A stretch of 64,000 bases of DNA from Micromonospora lupini (GCF_026342015.1 NZ_JAPENL010000002.1:1307001-1371000); one strand, 5' to 3'. Shown: positions 51,500 through 61,113, numbered from the stretch's first letter. Notes: generated from the sequence alone by a model not told the origin. Numbers and translations are program-made.

Positions 51500-53032
51500 A
51501 TGCCCCTGTTGATAGCTGTCGGCGGCGCGGTTCTCCTCGCGCTCATCCTGGTGTTCTTCGTTCTCTCCCGGATCAAGGTCGCCGGGCCGAACGAGGCGTT
51601 CATCGTCACCGGCCGCAAGGGCCGCACCACGCAGACCGCCGACGGCGCCCGGTCGACCGACAACTCCGGGCAGAAGGTGGTGCTGGGCGCCTCGGTCTTC
51701 GTGCTCCCGGTGGTGCAGAAGCTCCAGTCGCTCGACCTGTCCAGCCGCCGGATCGACGTCGGCATCCGGGGCGCGGTCAGCAAGCAGGGCATCCGCGCCG
51801 ACCTGCACGGCGTGGCGATCGTCAAGGTCGGCGGCACCGAGGACGCGATCCGGGCGGCGGCCCAGCGGTTCCTGCACCAGCAGGCCGAGATCGACAACTT
51901 CACCCGGGAGGTGCTGGCCGGCGCGCTGCGCTCGATCGTCGGCCGGCTCACCGTCGAGGAGGTCATCCGGGACCGGGCGGCGTTCGCCAGCGCCGTGGCC
52001 GAGGAGGCCGAGCACTCGATGACCAACCAGGGTCTGGTGCTGGACACCTTCCAGCTCCAGGACATCCTCGCCGAGGGCTCGTACCTGCAGGATCTGGGGC
52101 GGCCCGAGGCGGCCCGGGTGCTCAAGGACGCGGCGATCGCCGAGGCGCGGGCCCGGCAGCAGGCCGAGCAGGAGCGGCTGCTCGCCGAGGAGGCCATCGC
52201 GGAGGCGAACCGGAACCTGGCTCTGAAGCAGGCCGGCATCCAGGCCGAGATCGACGCGGCGAAGGCCAAGTCCGCAGCGGCCGGCCCGCTCGCCCAGGCG
52301 GAACGGGACCAGGCGATCCTCTCCGAGCAGCAGAAGGTTGCCGAGCGCAACGCCGAGCTCAAGCAGCGCCAACTGGACACCGAGGTGCGCAAGCCGGCCG
52401 ACGCCGCCCGGTACAAGGTGGAGCAGGAGGCCGAGGCGGCCCGCAACGCGGCGGTGCTGAACGCCGATGCGCGGCGGCAGGCCACCATCGCCGCCGCCCA
52501 GGCCGAAGCCGAGCAGGCGCGGCTCACAGGTGAGGGCGAGCGGGCCCGGCGGGCGGCGCTTGCCGAGGCGAACGCGATCGAGGGCGCCAAGGAGGGTGAG
52601 GCAGAGCAGCGGCGGCGCTCCGCGATCGCCGAGGCGGTCGAGCGCGAGGGTACGGCCGAGGCGGCGGCGATCCTGGCGAAGGGTGAGGCCGAGGCCGACG
52701 CGATGGCCCGCAAGGCCGAGGCGTTCGCGGCGTACGGAGAGGCTGCGGTGCTGGACCTGCTGGTCAAGGTGCTGCCGCAGGTGGTCGAGGCGGCGAGCGC
52801 TCCGATCGGGGCGATCGACAAGATGACTGTCATCTCCACCGATGGCGCGTCGTCGCTGACGAAGTCGGTGGCCGGCAACGTCGCCCAGGGGCTTCAGCTC
52901 GGCAGCGACCTGACCGGCATCGACCTGGCCGGCCTGCTGGCACGGCTGGGCTCGGCGTCCACTCCGGGCAACGGCACGTCGACAGGCAAGGGCGCGGTCT
53001 CCGTGGACGGGACGGCAGTCGAGACGCGCTGA
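51500..53032 (+). CDS. Flotillin-like SPFH-domain protein
   Basis: 510 residues. An N-terminal hydrophobic segment (about 3-22) anchors the protein. The SPFH/Band-7 region (about 25-200) has KVAGPNEAFIVTGRKGR and a middle part LDLSSRRIDVG. A long Ala/Glu/Arg-rich coiled coil (about 205-425) follows, with the flotillin-type C-terminal helix after it. Flotillins form scaffolds in membrane microdomains with NfeD-type partners. The tail is Gly/Ser/Thr-rich. A strong terminator follows the gene. Confidence 0.92.
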   Translation: MPLLIAVGGAVLLALILVFFVLSRIKVAGPNEAFIVTGRKGRTTQTADGARSTDNSGQKVVLGASVFVLPVVQKLQSLDLSSRRIDVGIRGAVSKQGIRADLHGVAIVKVGGTEDAIRAAAQRFLHQQAEIDNFTREVLAGALRSIVGRLTVEEVIRDRAAFASAVAEEAEHSMTNQGLVLDTFQLQDILAEGSYLQDLGRPEAARVLKDAAIAEARARQQAEQERLLAEEAIAEANRNLALKQAGIQAEIDAAKAKSAAAGPLAQAERDQAILSEQQKVAERNAELKQRQLDTEVRKPADAARYKVEQEAEAARNAAVLNADARRQATIAAAQAEAEQARLTGEGERARRAALAEANAIEGAKEGEAEQRRRSAIAEAVEREGTAEAAAILAKGEAEADAMARKAEAFAAYGEAAVLDLLVKVLPQVVEAASAPIGAIDKMTVISTDGASSLTKSVAGNVAQGLQLGSDLTGIDLAGLLARLGSASTPGNGTSTGKGAVSVDGTAVETR

Positions 53033-53037
53033 CCGCG

Positions 53038-53088
53038 GTACGCCGACGGGCGTCACTCCCTGCTCGGGGGTGGCGCCCGTCGGCGTAC
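53038..53088 (+). terminator. Terminator hairpin after flotillin gene
   Basis: A 15-bp perfect stem (53038-53052 with 53074-53088) is extended by several pairs and two wobbles toward an 11-base loop, starting six bases after the flotillin stop codon. Confidence 0.8.
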
Positions 53089-53170
53089 GGGGTGGCTTCG
53101 TTCGATTCCGGTTCGGACTGATCACGACTGACGCGAGCCCTTGACTCCCGTGAAACATCCCGCCAAGATC

Positions 53171-53184
53171 TGACAACGTTGTCA
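53171..53184. promoter_or_regulatory. LacI/GalR-type operator
   Basis: TGACAACGTTGTCA is a perfect 14-bp palindrome with a central CG, the classic form of LacI-family operators in actinomycetes. It lies 14 bases before the ATG of the GH2 gene, so a sugar-responsive repressor encoded elsewhere probably controls that gene. Confidence 0.75.
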
Positions 53185-53198
53185 TCTCTGGAGGCGCG

Positions 53199-56100
53199 AT
53201 GCCCGAGCAATCCCCCATCTCACGGCGAACCTTCCTCTCCGCCGGAGCCACGCTGCTCGCGTCGGTCGGCGTGACCGCTGCCCTACCGGACGCCGCTCTC
53301 GCCGCGCCCGCGCCCCAGCCGGCCGCCGACCTCGCCCGGTACCGCCCGGTGGCGGTCTCCTCGACGGACTACGCGCCGACGCCCGGCACGTTCGCCGTGG
53401 ATGGTCTGCCGCAGGTCGGCGTGCGTGGCAGTGGCTGGCGGGCCGCCCCCGGCGATCCTCAGTGGATCTCGGTGGACCTGCAGACGCTGTGCCGGATCGA
53501 GGCGGTCACCCTGGTCTTCGAGGCCACGCTCAGCGACGGCCCGTTCGATGGCAACTACACCGACACCGACGGCGACGAGATCCTTTCCAGCGCCGCGACG
53601 GCGTACCGGATCGAGGTCTCCACCGACGGCCGCGAGTGGCGGTCGGTGTACGAAACCAGCGAGGGCCAGGGCGGCACCCAGGCCATCAAGCTTGCCGAAC
53701 CGGTGACCGCGCGCTGGATCCGGATGACCTCCACCAAGCGCTCGAACAGCAACCCGGTCGGCCTCAACGGCTTCCAGGTGTACGGCGTCGCCCTCTCGGG
53801 CCGCCCGGCGGCCGAGGGCTGGACCAGTTGGGAACGCGGCAACACCGGGCCGGTGCCCGAGCTGAAGGTGGCCGCCGACGGCACGGTCCCGCTGGAGTCT
53901 GGCTGGTCGCTGACGATTGACGACTTCGCTGGCACCGCCGACGGCGCCGAGCTCTCCCGCGCCGGCGTGGACGTGCGGTCCTGGCTGCCGGCGACGGTGC
54001 CCGGCACCGTGCTGGGCACCCTCGTCGACCAGGGCCACCTGCCCGACCCCGTCGCCGGCTTCAACAACATGCGCATCCCGGAGGCGCTGTCCCGGCACAC
54101 CTGGTGGTACCGGCGTGCGCTGCGCCTGCCGCGCGGCCTCGACATGTCGGCCGGTCGCCGGATCTGGTTGGAGTTCGACGGCATCAACCACGAGGCCACC
54201 GCCTGGGTCAACGGCGTGCGGGTCGGCAGCGTCGCGCACCCGTTCGCACGGGCGGCCTTCGACATCACCGACGCCCTGGCCGGTCACCGCGAGCACGTCC
54301 TCGCCGTCCATGTCACCCCGATGCCCCACCCCGGCACCCCCGGCGACAAGGGCACCGACGGCCGTACCTTCCTCCAGTCGGCCCACCACTACCTGGACGC
54401 GCCGACCTACCTGGCGGTGTCCGGCTGGGACTGGATGCCCGCCGTCCGGGACCGGGTCACCGGTCTGTGGGACCACGTCCGGCTGCGCAGCACCGGCGCT
54501 GTGGTCGTCGGCGACCCGCACGTCCAGACCACGCTGCCCGACCTGCCGGGCACCGGCACGGCCGAGGTCACCATCAGGGTGCCGGTGCGCAACGCGGCGG
54601 CAACCGCGACCACTGTCACCGTCCGCGCCGAGTTCGACAAGGTACGCGTCGAGTCCACGGTCACCGTCCCCGCCGGCGGCGACACGACCGTCACCTTCGC
54701 ACCGGACCGATTCGGTGCGCTGCGCCTGCGCAACCCCCGGCTGTGGTGGCCAAACGGCTACGGCGACCCGCACCTGTACGACCTGTCGCTCACCGCCACC
54801 GTCAAGCGCTCGGTCAGCGACCGGCGGCAGCTCCGCTTCGGCATCCGCGAGTTCGACTACGACTGGCACCAGCCGATCGTCATATCGCCGCCCGGCAAGC
54901 CGCCCCTGGAGTTCGTCGACGGCGCCGCCACCCAGACGGTCACCTTCGACCGGCAGCACGCCCGGCACGTCCGCATCCAGGCCGGTCAGCGTGCCACCGG
55001 GTGGGGCATCTCGATGTTCTCGCTGTCGGTGGCCGACGGCACCGGCCCAGATCTCGCGCTGCGCCGGGAGGCGACCGCCTCCTCGACGGAGAACGACACG
55101 AACGTGGCCGCCAAGGCCGTCGACGGTGACCCGACGACGCGCTGGGCCTCCCAGGCCGAGGACAACCAGTGGATCCAGGTCGACCTCGGCGCGGCCGTCG
55201 ACTTCGACCGGGTCACCATCTCGTGGGAGCAGGCGTACGCCCTCGACTACCGCGTCCAGGTCTCCACCGACGGCGGCGCCTGGACCGACGTGAAGTCGGT
55301 GAGCAACGACACCCCGCTCGGCAGTCGCGCCACCCAGGTCGAGACGTTCCCGAGCCAGACCGCCAGGCACCTGCGCATCCAGACCGGCGCCCGGGTGACC
55401 TCGTGGGGCGTGTCCATGTGGACGCTCTCGGTGCAACGCCAGGCCGAACCGACCGTCGACCTGGCCTTGGGCAGGACCGCCACCGCCTCGTCCTCCGACG
55501 GCGACTCGAACGGCCCGGAGCGCGCCGTCGACGGCAACCCGAGGACCCGCTGGTCGTCGAAATTCGAGGACAACCAGTGGATCCAGGTCGACCTCGGCTC
55601 GCCGGTCGCCTTCGACCAGGTCACCATCGTCTGGGAGCAGGCGTACGCCCGCGACTTCGTCATCCAGGTCTCCGACGACGGGCAGCGGTGGACCGACGTC
55701 AAGGCGGTCAGCAACGCCATCACCCAGCTCAAGATCAGCGTGAACGGTGTGCCGGTGTTCGCCCGGGGCGGCAACTGGGGCTGGGACGAGCTGCTGCGCC
55801 GGGTGCTGCCCGACCGGCTGGCCGACACGGTCGAGATGCACCGCGACATGAACTTCACGATGATCCGCAACTGGCTCGGCAGCAGCAACCGCGAGGAGCT
55901 GTACCAGGCCTGCGACGAGCAGGGCATCCTGGTGTGGAACGACTTCTGGCAGGCCGGGCAGTTCCTGCCCAACCCGCCCGGCTACGTGGACATCGCCGCC
56001 GACACCATCCGCCGGTTCCGGCACCACCCCAGCATCGTGGTCTGGTGCGGCGCCAACGAGGGCGACCCGCCGCCGATCGTCGACGCCGGGCTCAAGCACG

Positions 56101-57212
56101 CCGCCGCCACCGAGCACCCCGAGATCCTCTACATCCCCAACTCCGCCGGCGGCATCGTCAGCGGCCACGGCCCGTACCACTGGGTGGAACCGGGCACGTA
56201 CAACAACCGGAACACGTACGACACCGGCGCCTTCGGCTTCCACACCGAGATCGGCATGCCGGTGATCCCGGTGGTCGAGAGCATGCGCAACCTCGTCGGC
56301 GACGCCCCGCAGTGGCCGATCAGCGAGGTGTGGAACTACCACGACTGGTCGACGATCGGTAACCAGCGCGTCGGCACGTACCAGGCCGCGATCGACGCGC
56401 GGCTCGGCGAGTCCGACTCGCTCGACGACTTCGCCGCCCGGGCGCAGTTCGTCAACTACGAGAGCCACCGCGCCATGTTCGAGGCGTGGAACGCCAACCT
56501 CTGGCAGGACGCCACCGGCTTGCTGCTGTGGATGTCGCACCCGGCCTGGCACAGCACGGTCTGGCAGACGTACGACTACGACCTCGACGTGAACGGCGCC
56601 TACTACGGTGCCCGCAAGGGCTGCGAGCCGCTGCACGTCCAGGCAGACCCGGGCACCTGGCAGGTGCGGGTGGTCAACCACACCACTGCGGCGCTCACCG
56701 GTGTCACGGTCACCGCCCGGCGTTACGACCTGAACGGCCGCGCTCTGGGCACGCCGCAGCGTCAGAAGGTGGACGTCGCGCGCTCGTCGACGACTGCCGT
56801 GTTCCCCCTCGCCGCACCGGACGGCGGCGGGCTGCACCTGGTCCGGTTGGAACTGCGCGACGACCGCGACCGACTGCTCACGGAGAACACCTACTGGCGC
56901 TACGACCAGGCCGAGCAGATGCGGGCGCTCAACGACCTGCCCAGGGCCCGCCTGTCGACGACGACAGGTGTCGTCCGCGTGGTGAACGGCCGTTCCACGG
57001 TCACCACGACGGTCCGGAACCAGGGGCGCGCGGTCGCCGCGCTGGTCCGGCTGGCTGTCCGCGACAAGCGGGGCAACCGAGTCCTGCCGGCGCGGTACGA
57101 CGACAACTACTTCTGGCTCCTGCCGGGAGAGACGCGTCAGGTGCGGATCTCCTGGCCGGCACGGCCGAACCTGGCCCGTGCCGTCACGGTGACGGCCGAG
57201 GCGTACAACTAG
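53199..57212 (+). CDS. TAT-exported GH2 glycoside hydrolase with N-terminal and inserted discoidin (F5/8C) modules
   Basis: 1,337 residues. A TAT signal (SRRTFLSAGATLLASVG, cleavage near 37) is followed by an F5/8C carbohydrate-binding domain (about 45-200), a GH2 sugar-binding domain and Ig-like sandwiches (about 215-560), then an insertion of discoidin halves and a whole module (about 565-850). The TIM barrel has CGANEG (Glu954, probable acid/base) and GFHTEIG (Glu1017, probable nucleophile). C-terminal beta domains end the protein. The plan resembles exo-beta-glucosaminidase or mannosidase GH2 enzymes; the substrate is not certain. An LacI-type operator precedes it. Confidence 0.9.
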   Translation: MPEQSPISRRTFLSAGATLLASVGVTAALPDAALAAPAPQPAADLARYRPVAVSSTDYAPTPGTFAVDGLPQVGVRGSGWRAAPGDPQWISVDLQTLCRIEAVTLVFEATLSDGPFDGNYTDTDGDEILSSAATAYRIEVSTDGREWRSVYETSEGQGGTQAIKLAEPVTARWIRMTSTKRSNSNPVGLNGFQVYGVALSGRPAAEGWTSWERGNTGPVPELKVAADGTVPLESGWSLTIDDFAGTADGAELSRAGVDVRSWLPATVPGTVLGTLVDQGHLPDPVAGFNNMRIPEALSRHTWWYRRALRLPRGLDMSAGRRIWLEFDGINHEATAWVNGVRVGSVAHPFARAAFDITDALAGHREHVLAVHVTPMPHPGTPGDKGTDGRTFLQSAHHYLDAPTYLAVSGWDWMPAVRDRVTGLWDHVRLRSTGAVVVGDPHVQTTLPDLPGTGTAEVTIRVPVRNAAATATTVTVRAEFDKVRVESTVTVPAGGDTTVTFAPDRFGALRLRNPRLWWPNGYGDPHLYDLSLTATVKRSVSDRRQLRFGIREFDYDWHQPIVISPPGKPPLEFVDGAATQTVTFDRQHARHVRIQAGQRATGWGISMFSLSVADGTGPDLALRREATASSTENDTNVAAKAVDGDPTTRWASQAEDNQWIQVDLGAAVDFDRVTISWEQAYALDYRVQVSTDGGAWTDVKSVSNDTPLGSRATQVETFPSQTARHLRIQTGARVTSWGVSMWTLSVQRQAEPTVDLALGRTATASSSDGDSNGPERAVDGNPRTRWSSKFEDNQWIQVDLGSPVAFDQVTIVWEQAYARDFVIQVSDDGQRWTDVKAVSNAITQLKISVNGVPVFARGGNWGWDELLRRVLPDRLADTVEMHRDMNFTMIRNWLGSSNREELYQACDEQGILVWNDFWQAGQFLPNPPGYVDIAADTIRRFRHHPSIVVWCGANEGDPPPIVDAGLKHAAATEHPEILYIPNSAGGIVSGHGPYHWVEPGTYNNRNTYDTGAFGFHTEIGMPVIPVVESMRNLVGDAPQWPISEVWNYHDWSTIGNQRVGTYQAAIDARLGESDSLDDFAARAQFVNYESHRAMFEAWNANLWQDATGLLLWMSHPAWHSTVWQTYDYDLDVNGAYYGARKGCEPLHVQADPGTWQVRVVNHTTAALTGVTVTARRYDLNGRALGTPQRQKVDVARSSTTAVFPLAAPDGGGLHLVRLELRDDRDRLLTENTYWRYDQAEQMRALNDLPRARLSTTTGVVRVVNGRSTVTTTVRNQGRAVAALVRLAVRDKRGNRVLPARYDDNYFWLLPGETRQVRISWPARPNLARAVTVTAEAYN
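55050..55720 (+). repeat. 408-bp spaced duplication inside the GH2 gene
   Basis: Two discoidin N-terminal halves start near 55050 and 55458, exactly 136 codons apart. They share long stretches of near-identical DNA, for instance gaggacaaccagtggatcca at 55158 and again at 55566. This marks a fairly recent tandem duplication. Confidence 0.85.
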
Positions 57213-57226
57213 GTGGTCCTGCTCGT

Positions 57227-57266
57227 GGTTGGTCGCCGACCCGCGTGGCGGTGTCGGCGACCAACC
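57227..57266. terminator. Bidirectional terminator hairpin
   Basis: Perfect 14-bp stem (57227-57240 with 57253-57266) around a 12-base loop, between the convergent GH2 and cca genes. Confidence 0.8.
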
Positions 57267-57273
57267 CGGCGGG

Positions 57274-58734
57274 TTACGTGATCAGGCCCTCGGCGCGGGC
57301 CCAGCGCAGCAGCTCGGCCTCGGCGGCGTCGCGATCCAGCGGGCCGTGCTCCAGACGCTGCTCCTTGAGGTGCTTCCAGGCACGCCCCACCACAGGCCCC
57401 GGCGGCACGCCGAGCAGCTCCATGATCGCGTTGCCGTCCAGGTCCGGGCGGACCCGGGCCAGGTCCTCCTCGGCGGCGATCCGGGCGATCCGATCCTCCA
57501 GCGCGTCGTAGTCGGCGGCGAGCTGGGCGGCCTTGCGACGGTTGCGGGTGGTGCAGTCCGAGCGGGTCAGCTTGTGCAGCCGGGGCAGCAGGTCACCGGC
57601 GTCGGCGACGTAGCGGCGCACCGCCGAGTCGGTCCACTCGCCCCGCCCGTACCCGTAGAAGCGCAGGTGCAGCGCCACCAGAGCGGTCACCTTCGCGGTG
57701 ATCTCCTTGGGGTAGCGCATCGCCTTCATCCGGGCCTTCGTCAGCCGGGCGCCGACCACCTCGTGGTGGTGGAAGCTGACCCGACCGTCGGAGCCGACGG
57801 CCTTGGTCGCCGGCTTGCCCACGTCGTGCATGAGGGCGGCCATCCGCAGGATGAAATCGCAGCCCTCCTCCTCGAAGGAGACCGCGTTCTCGACGACTGT
57901 GAGCGTGTGCTCGTAGACGTCCTTGTGCTGGGCGTGCTCGTCGATCTCCAGCTTCAGGCCGGTCAGCTCCGGCAGGAACCGCTCGGCCAGCCCGGTGTCG
58001 ACAAGCAGCCGCAGCCCGGTGATCGGGTCGGTGCCACAGAGCAGCTTGGTGAACTCGTCCCGCACCCGCTCGGCCGTGATCCGGTCCAGGTCGGCGGCCA
58101 TCTCGGTCATCGCCGTGCGCACGTCCGGGTGCACGGCGAAGCGCAGCTGGGCGGCGAACCGGGCCGCCCGCAGCATCCGCAGGGGGTCGTCGCCGAACGA
58201 CTCACCCGGGGTGCTCGGAGTACGGATGATCTTTGCCGAGAGGTCGTCCAGCCCACCGTGCGGATCGGTGAAGCGGTGCTCCGGCAGGCTGACGGCCATC
58301 GCGTTGATGGTGAAGTCCCGCCGCTTCAGGTCCTCGTCGAGGCTGGTGCCGTACACCACCACCGGGTTGCGACTGACCTGGTCGTACGACTCGGCGCGGA
58401 AGGTGGTGATCTCCAGCCGCAGGCCGTCGCGCTGGAGGCCGATGGTGCCGAACTCCCGGCCGGTCTCCCAGATCGACTCGGCCCAGCCCTTGATGATCCG
58501 CAGCGTCTCGTCGGGGTGCGCGTCGGTGCAGAAGTCCAGGTCGTCGCCGAGCCGGCCGAGCAGGGCGTCTCGCACCGAACCGCCCACCAGGTGCAGCTCG
58601 TGACCGGCGCGGACGAAGCGGCGGCCCAACTCGTCGGCGACCGGGGAGACCCGGAGCAGTTCGGCGACGGCGTTGCGCTGCGCGGCGGTGAGTTCGCGGC
58701 GGTCGGCGGCGTGAGGAGCGGAGGCTTCGGACAT
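57274..58734 (-). CDS. cca: CCA tRNA nucleotidyltransferase / poly(A)-polymerase family
   Basis: 486 residues. The nucleotidyltransferase core reads LVGGSVRDALLG with DDLDF, then LKRRDFTINAMA and DDPLRMLRAARFAAQL, as in class II CCA enzymes. A C-terminal HD domain contains LMHDVGKP and HHHEVVGA. This is the actinobacterial pcnA-type arrangement (CCA enzyme with HD domain). It adds CCA to tRNA 3' ends. It is divergent from murJ with only 126 bases between. Confidence 0.96.
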   Translation of the reverse strand: MSEASAPHAADRRELTAAQRNAVAELLRVSPVADELGRRFVRAGHELHLVGGSVRDALLGRLGDDLDFCTDAHPDETLRIIKGWAESIWETGREFGTIGLQRDGLRLEITTFRAESYDQVSRNPVVVYGTSLDEDLKRRDFTINAMAVSLPEHRFTDPHGGLDDLSAKIIRTPSTPGESFGDDPLRMLRAARFAAQLRFAVHPDVRTAMTEMAADLDRITAERVRDEFTKLLCGTDPITGLRLLVDTGLAERFLPELTGLKLEIDEHAQHKDVYEHTLTVVENAVSFEEEGCDFILRMAALMHDVGKPATKAVGSDGRVSFHHHEVVGARLTKARMKAMRYPKEITAKVTALVALHLRFYGYGRGEWTDSAVRRYVADAGDLLPRLHKLTRSDCTTRNRRKAAQLAADYDALEDRIARIAAEEDLARVRPDLDGNAIMELLGVPPGPVVGRAWKHLKEQRLEHGPLDRDAAEAELLRWARAEGLIT

Positions 58735-58860
58735 GGGATCGCCAGCTTATCGGGCCGAGGTGTGATCCGATCCGCCGGGCGTGGGTAACGGGCAGGGGTT
58801 GACTATGGTCTGTGACGTGCGGGTCGGTGCCCGGCTCGACGTACCCCTGGGAGGCTGGAG

Positions 58861-60618
58861 ATGAGCGGCGGGCTCTACCGCAGCGCGAACGCCGCGCAGG
58901 ACGGCGGTGCGGGAGCCGACGTCCGCCCCTCCGACGGCGCCACGTTCATTTCCGCCGAGCCACTCAACCAGCCGGCCATGGAGTCGACAGCCCCGCCACA
59001 GGAGCAGGTGGGCGAGGCGAGCGCCGCCGCCAACAGCGCGGTGATGGCGGTCGGCAGCCTGGTCAGCCGGGGTACGGGCTTCCTGCGCAACCTGGTCATC
59101 GCGGCGGCGCTCGGCGGCGCGCTTGTCGGTGACGCGTACACCACCGCACAGATCCTGCCCGGGATGGTCTACGAGTTCCTGCTCGGCGGCGTGCTCACAA
59201 GCGTGCTGATCCCGGTACTGGTGCGCCGCCGCAAGGTCGACGTCGACGGCGGTCAGGCGTACGCCCAGCGGCTGCTCACCCTCGCGGTGCTCGCCCTGGG
59301 GGTCGCGGCGCTGCTCGCGGTCGCCTTCGCCTCGACGCTTACCTGGCTCTACGGCAGCGGCCCGTCGAATGGCGATTATTCGCAGCTGGTCACGGGGCTG
59401 GCCCGCCTCATGCTGCCGATGATCTTCTTCTCCGGGTTGAGCGCGCTGATCAGCGCGGTGCTCAACACCCGGGGGCACTTCGCCGCCCCGATGTGGGCGC
59501 CGATCCTCAACAACCTCGTGGTGATCGGAACGGCGGGTCTCTACATCGCCGTGTTCGGCGCGGAGATCGTCCGTCCGGAGGAGATGACCACCGGACGGAT
59601 CCTGCTGATCGGCGGTGGCACCCTGCTCGGCGTCGCGGTCCAGGCGGCGGGTCTGCTGCCGGCGCTGCGCAAGGTCGGCTTCCGCTGGAAGCTGCGCTTC
59701 GACTTCCGCGCGCTCGGCCTACGCGAGCTGGGCCGGCTCGGGGCGTGGATGATCTGCTACGTCGCCGTGAGCCAGGTCGGCCTCATCGTGCTGTTCAACC
59801 TGCTGAACCGGGCCGGCAAGGAGAACGCCGCCGGCCCGCTGATCTACAACAACGTCTTCCTGCTGCTGATGACCGCGCACGGCATCATCGCCGTCTCGAT
59901 CATCACCGCGCTGATGCCCCGGATGAGCGCCGCCGCCGCCGACGGCCGGTACGCAGACGTCGCCGCCGACCTGTCGCGCGGCACCCGCACCGTCACGGCG
60001 GTCCTCGCCCCGATCGCGGTCTGCTACGCCGTCCTCGCCACCCCGATCGCGTTCACACTGTTCCGGTTCGGCGCGTTCAACGCCGACAACGCCACCGCCA
60101 CCTCCGTCGTGCTGCTCGCGGCGGCGCTGGCGCTGGTCCCGTTCGCGGTGAGCCAGCTCTTCACCTTCGCCTTCTACGCCCTGCCGGACACCCGCACCCC
60201 CGCGCTGATCAACATTCCGGTGGTGGCGCTGCGGATCGGCGTGCAGGTCGTGCTCTTCGTGGCCTTCTCCGCCAGCTTCGCGGGCGCCGGGATGATGATC
60301 GGCAACGCGGTCTCCTATGTGGCGGCGGCGGTCGGCTCCGCCTGGCTGCTGCGCCCCCGGGTCGGGCGTATCGGCCTCGGGGAGATCATGCGTACGGCCG
60401 GTCGGGTCCTGGTCGCGGCGCTCGGCGCGGCGCTAATCGGTCTGCTGGTGGTCAAGCTGCTGCCCGGCGACGACACGCCGACCCGACTGCAGGCCATCGT
60501 TCAGCTCGTGATCGGTGGCGCGGTGATCGTCGGGACGTATCTGGGTCTCGCCATGGTGCTGCGGATCGGCGAGATCACCGAGGTGGTCGGCATGGTCCGC
60601 CGCCGCCTCGGCCGCTGA
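58861..60618 (+). CDS. murJ: Lipid II flippase MurJ (MviN)
   Basis: 585 residues. A 60-residue cytoplasmic extension precedes about 14 membrane helices. The MurJ signature is seen in SLVSRGTGFLRNLVIAAALG, AQILPGMVYEFLLGGVL, MLPMIFFSGLSALISAVLN and ITALMPRMSAAAADG. It moves lipid II to the outer leaflet for peptidoglycan synthesis. Unlike mycobacterial MviN (Rv3910), it lacks the fused pseudokinase, which is encoded by the next gene instead. Confidence 0.95.
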   Translation: MSGGLYRSANAAQDGGAGADVRPSDGATFISAEPLNQPAMESTAPPQEQVGEASAAANSAVMAVGSLVSRGTGFLRNLVIAAALGGALVGDAYTTAQILPGMVYEFLLGGVLTSVLIPVLVRRRKVDVDGGQAYAQRLLTLAVLALGVAALLAVAFASTLTWLYGSGPSNGDYSQLVTGLARLMLPMIFFSGLSALISAVLNTRGHFAAPMWAPILNNLVVIGTAGLYIAVFGAEIVRPEEMTTGRILLIGGGTLLGVAVQAAGLLPALRKVGFRWKLRFDFRALGLRELGRLGAWMICYVAVSQVGLIVLFNLLNRAGKENAAGPLIYNNVFLLLMTAHGIIAVSIITALMPRMSAAAADGRYADVAADLSRGTRTVTAVLAPIAVCYAVLATPIAFTLFRFGAFNADNATATSVVLLAAALALVPFAVSQLFTFAFYALPDTRTPALINIPVVALRIGVQVVLFVAFSASFAGAGMMIGNAVSYVAAAVGSAWLLRPRVGRIGLGEIMRTAGRVLVAALGAALIGLLVVKLLPGDDTPTRLQAIVQLVIGGAVIVGTYLGLAMVLRIGEITEVVGMVRRRLGR

Positions 60619-61113
60619 CGGCGGGCTTTCCAGGCCAGAGGTGCCGGCCACACGGAACGTGACCACGGATCACCAGGCTGGGGACGCACCTGTGGATAAC
60701 TCCGCGATTCGCCGGTCAGGAACCAGATCTGCCTGTGGATAACCAACCGTACGGATGAGCGTGCCTGTCCGATCGGAGGGAACGCGGCTGCTGGCGGGGG
60801 CGCCACGCGGGCGCGGCCCCGACGTCGGTCACTTGCAGTGAAGCCGTAGATTGAGCTAGTACATGTGCCAGCAACGTGGCTGACAACGGTCGTAACCGGA
60901 CGACTTCCCCGACTCCCGGCACCCCGCCGGGTACGGCAAGAAGATGACATGTCGGGGAGACGGGCAACCCGGGTAAGGTCGCTCTCGACGGGTACGGCAG
61001 GCGCCGACGCTGCGCGTCGACACCGGTTGGCCGGTTCCTTCGACGGCAGAGCGGGAAGCCACATGCCCAGCAGTGCGGGTCCATCGATCGACACGATCAC
61101 CGAGGGAGGACGG
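60619..61113. promoter_or_regulatory. Intergenic region with two perfect DnaA boxes
   Basis: TGTGGATAA occurs at 60691-60699 and 60734-60742, in the same orientation, 43 bases apart. Both are perfect matches to the DnaA box TTATCCACA read on the other strand. A promoter-like pair TTGCAG, 18 bases, TAGTAC (about 60834-60863) points at the pseudokinase gene. No gene is seen in the 495 bases; an in-frame extension of the pseudokinase frame back to 60865 has no clear conservation. Confidence 0.55.

Noticed and set aside
53283..56837. A 1,184-codon open frame on the minus strand opposite the GH2 gene
   Set aside because: It is a GC-driven shadow of the real gene: no ribosome site, composition of Val/Arg/Gly/Ala repeats, and no recognisable domain.
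60619..61113. Possible replication origin because of DnaA boxes
   Set aside because: Only two boxes and no AT-rich unwinding element. dnaA, dnaN and rpmH are not adjacent, so this is not oriC.
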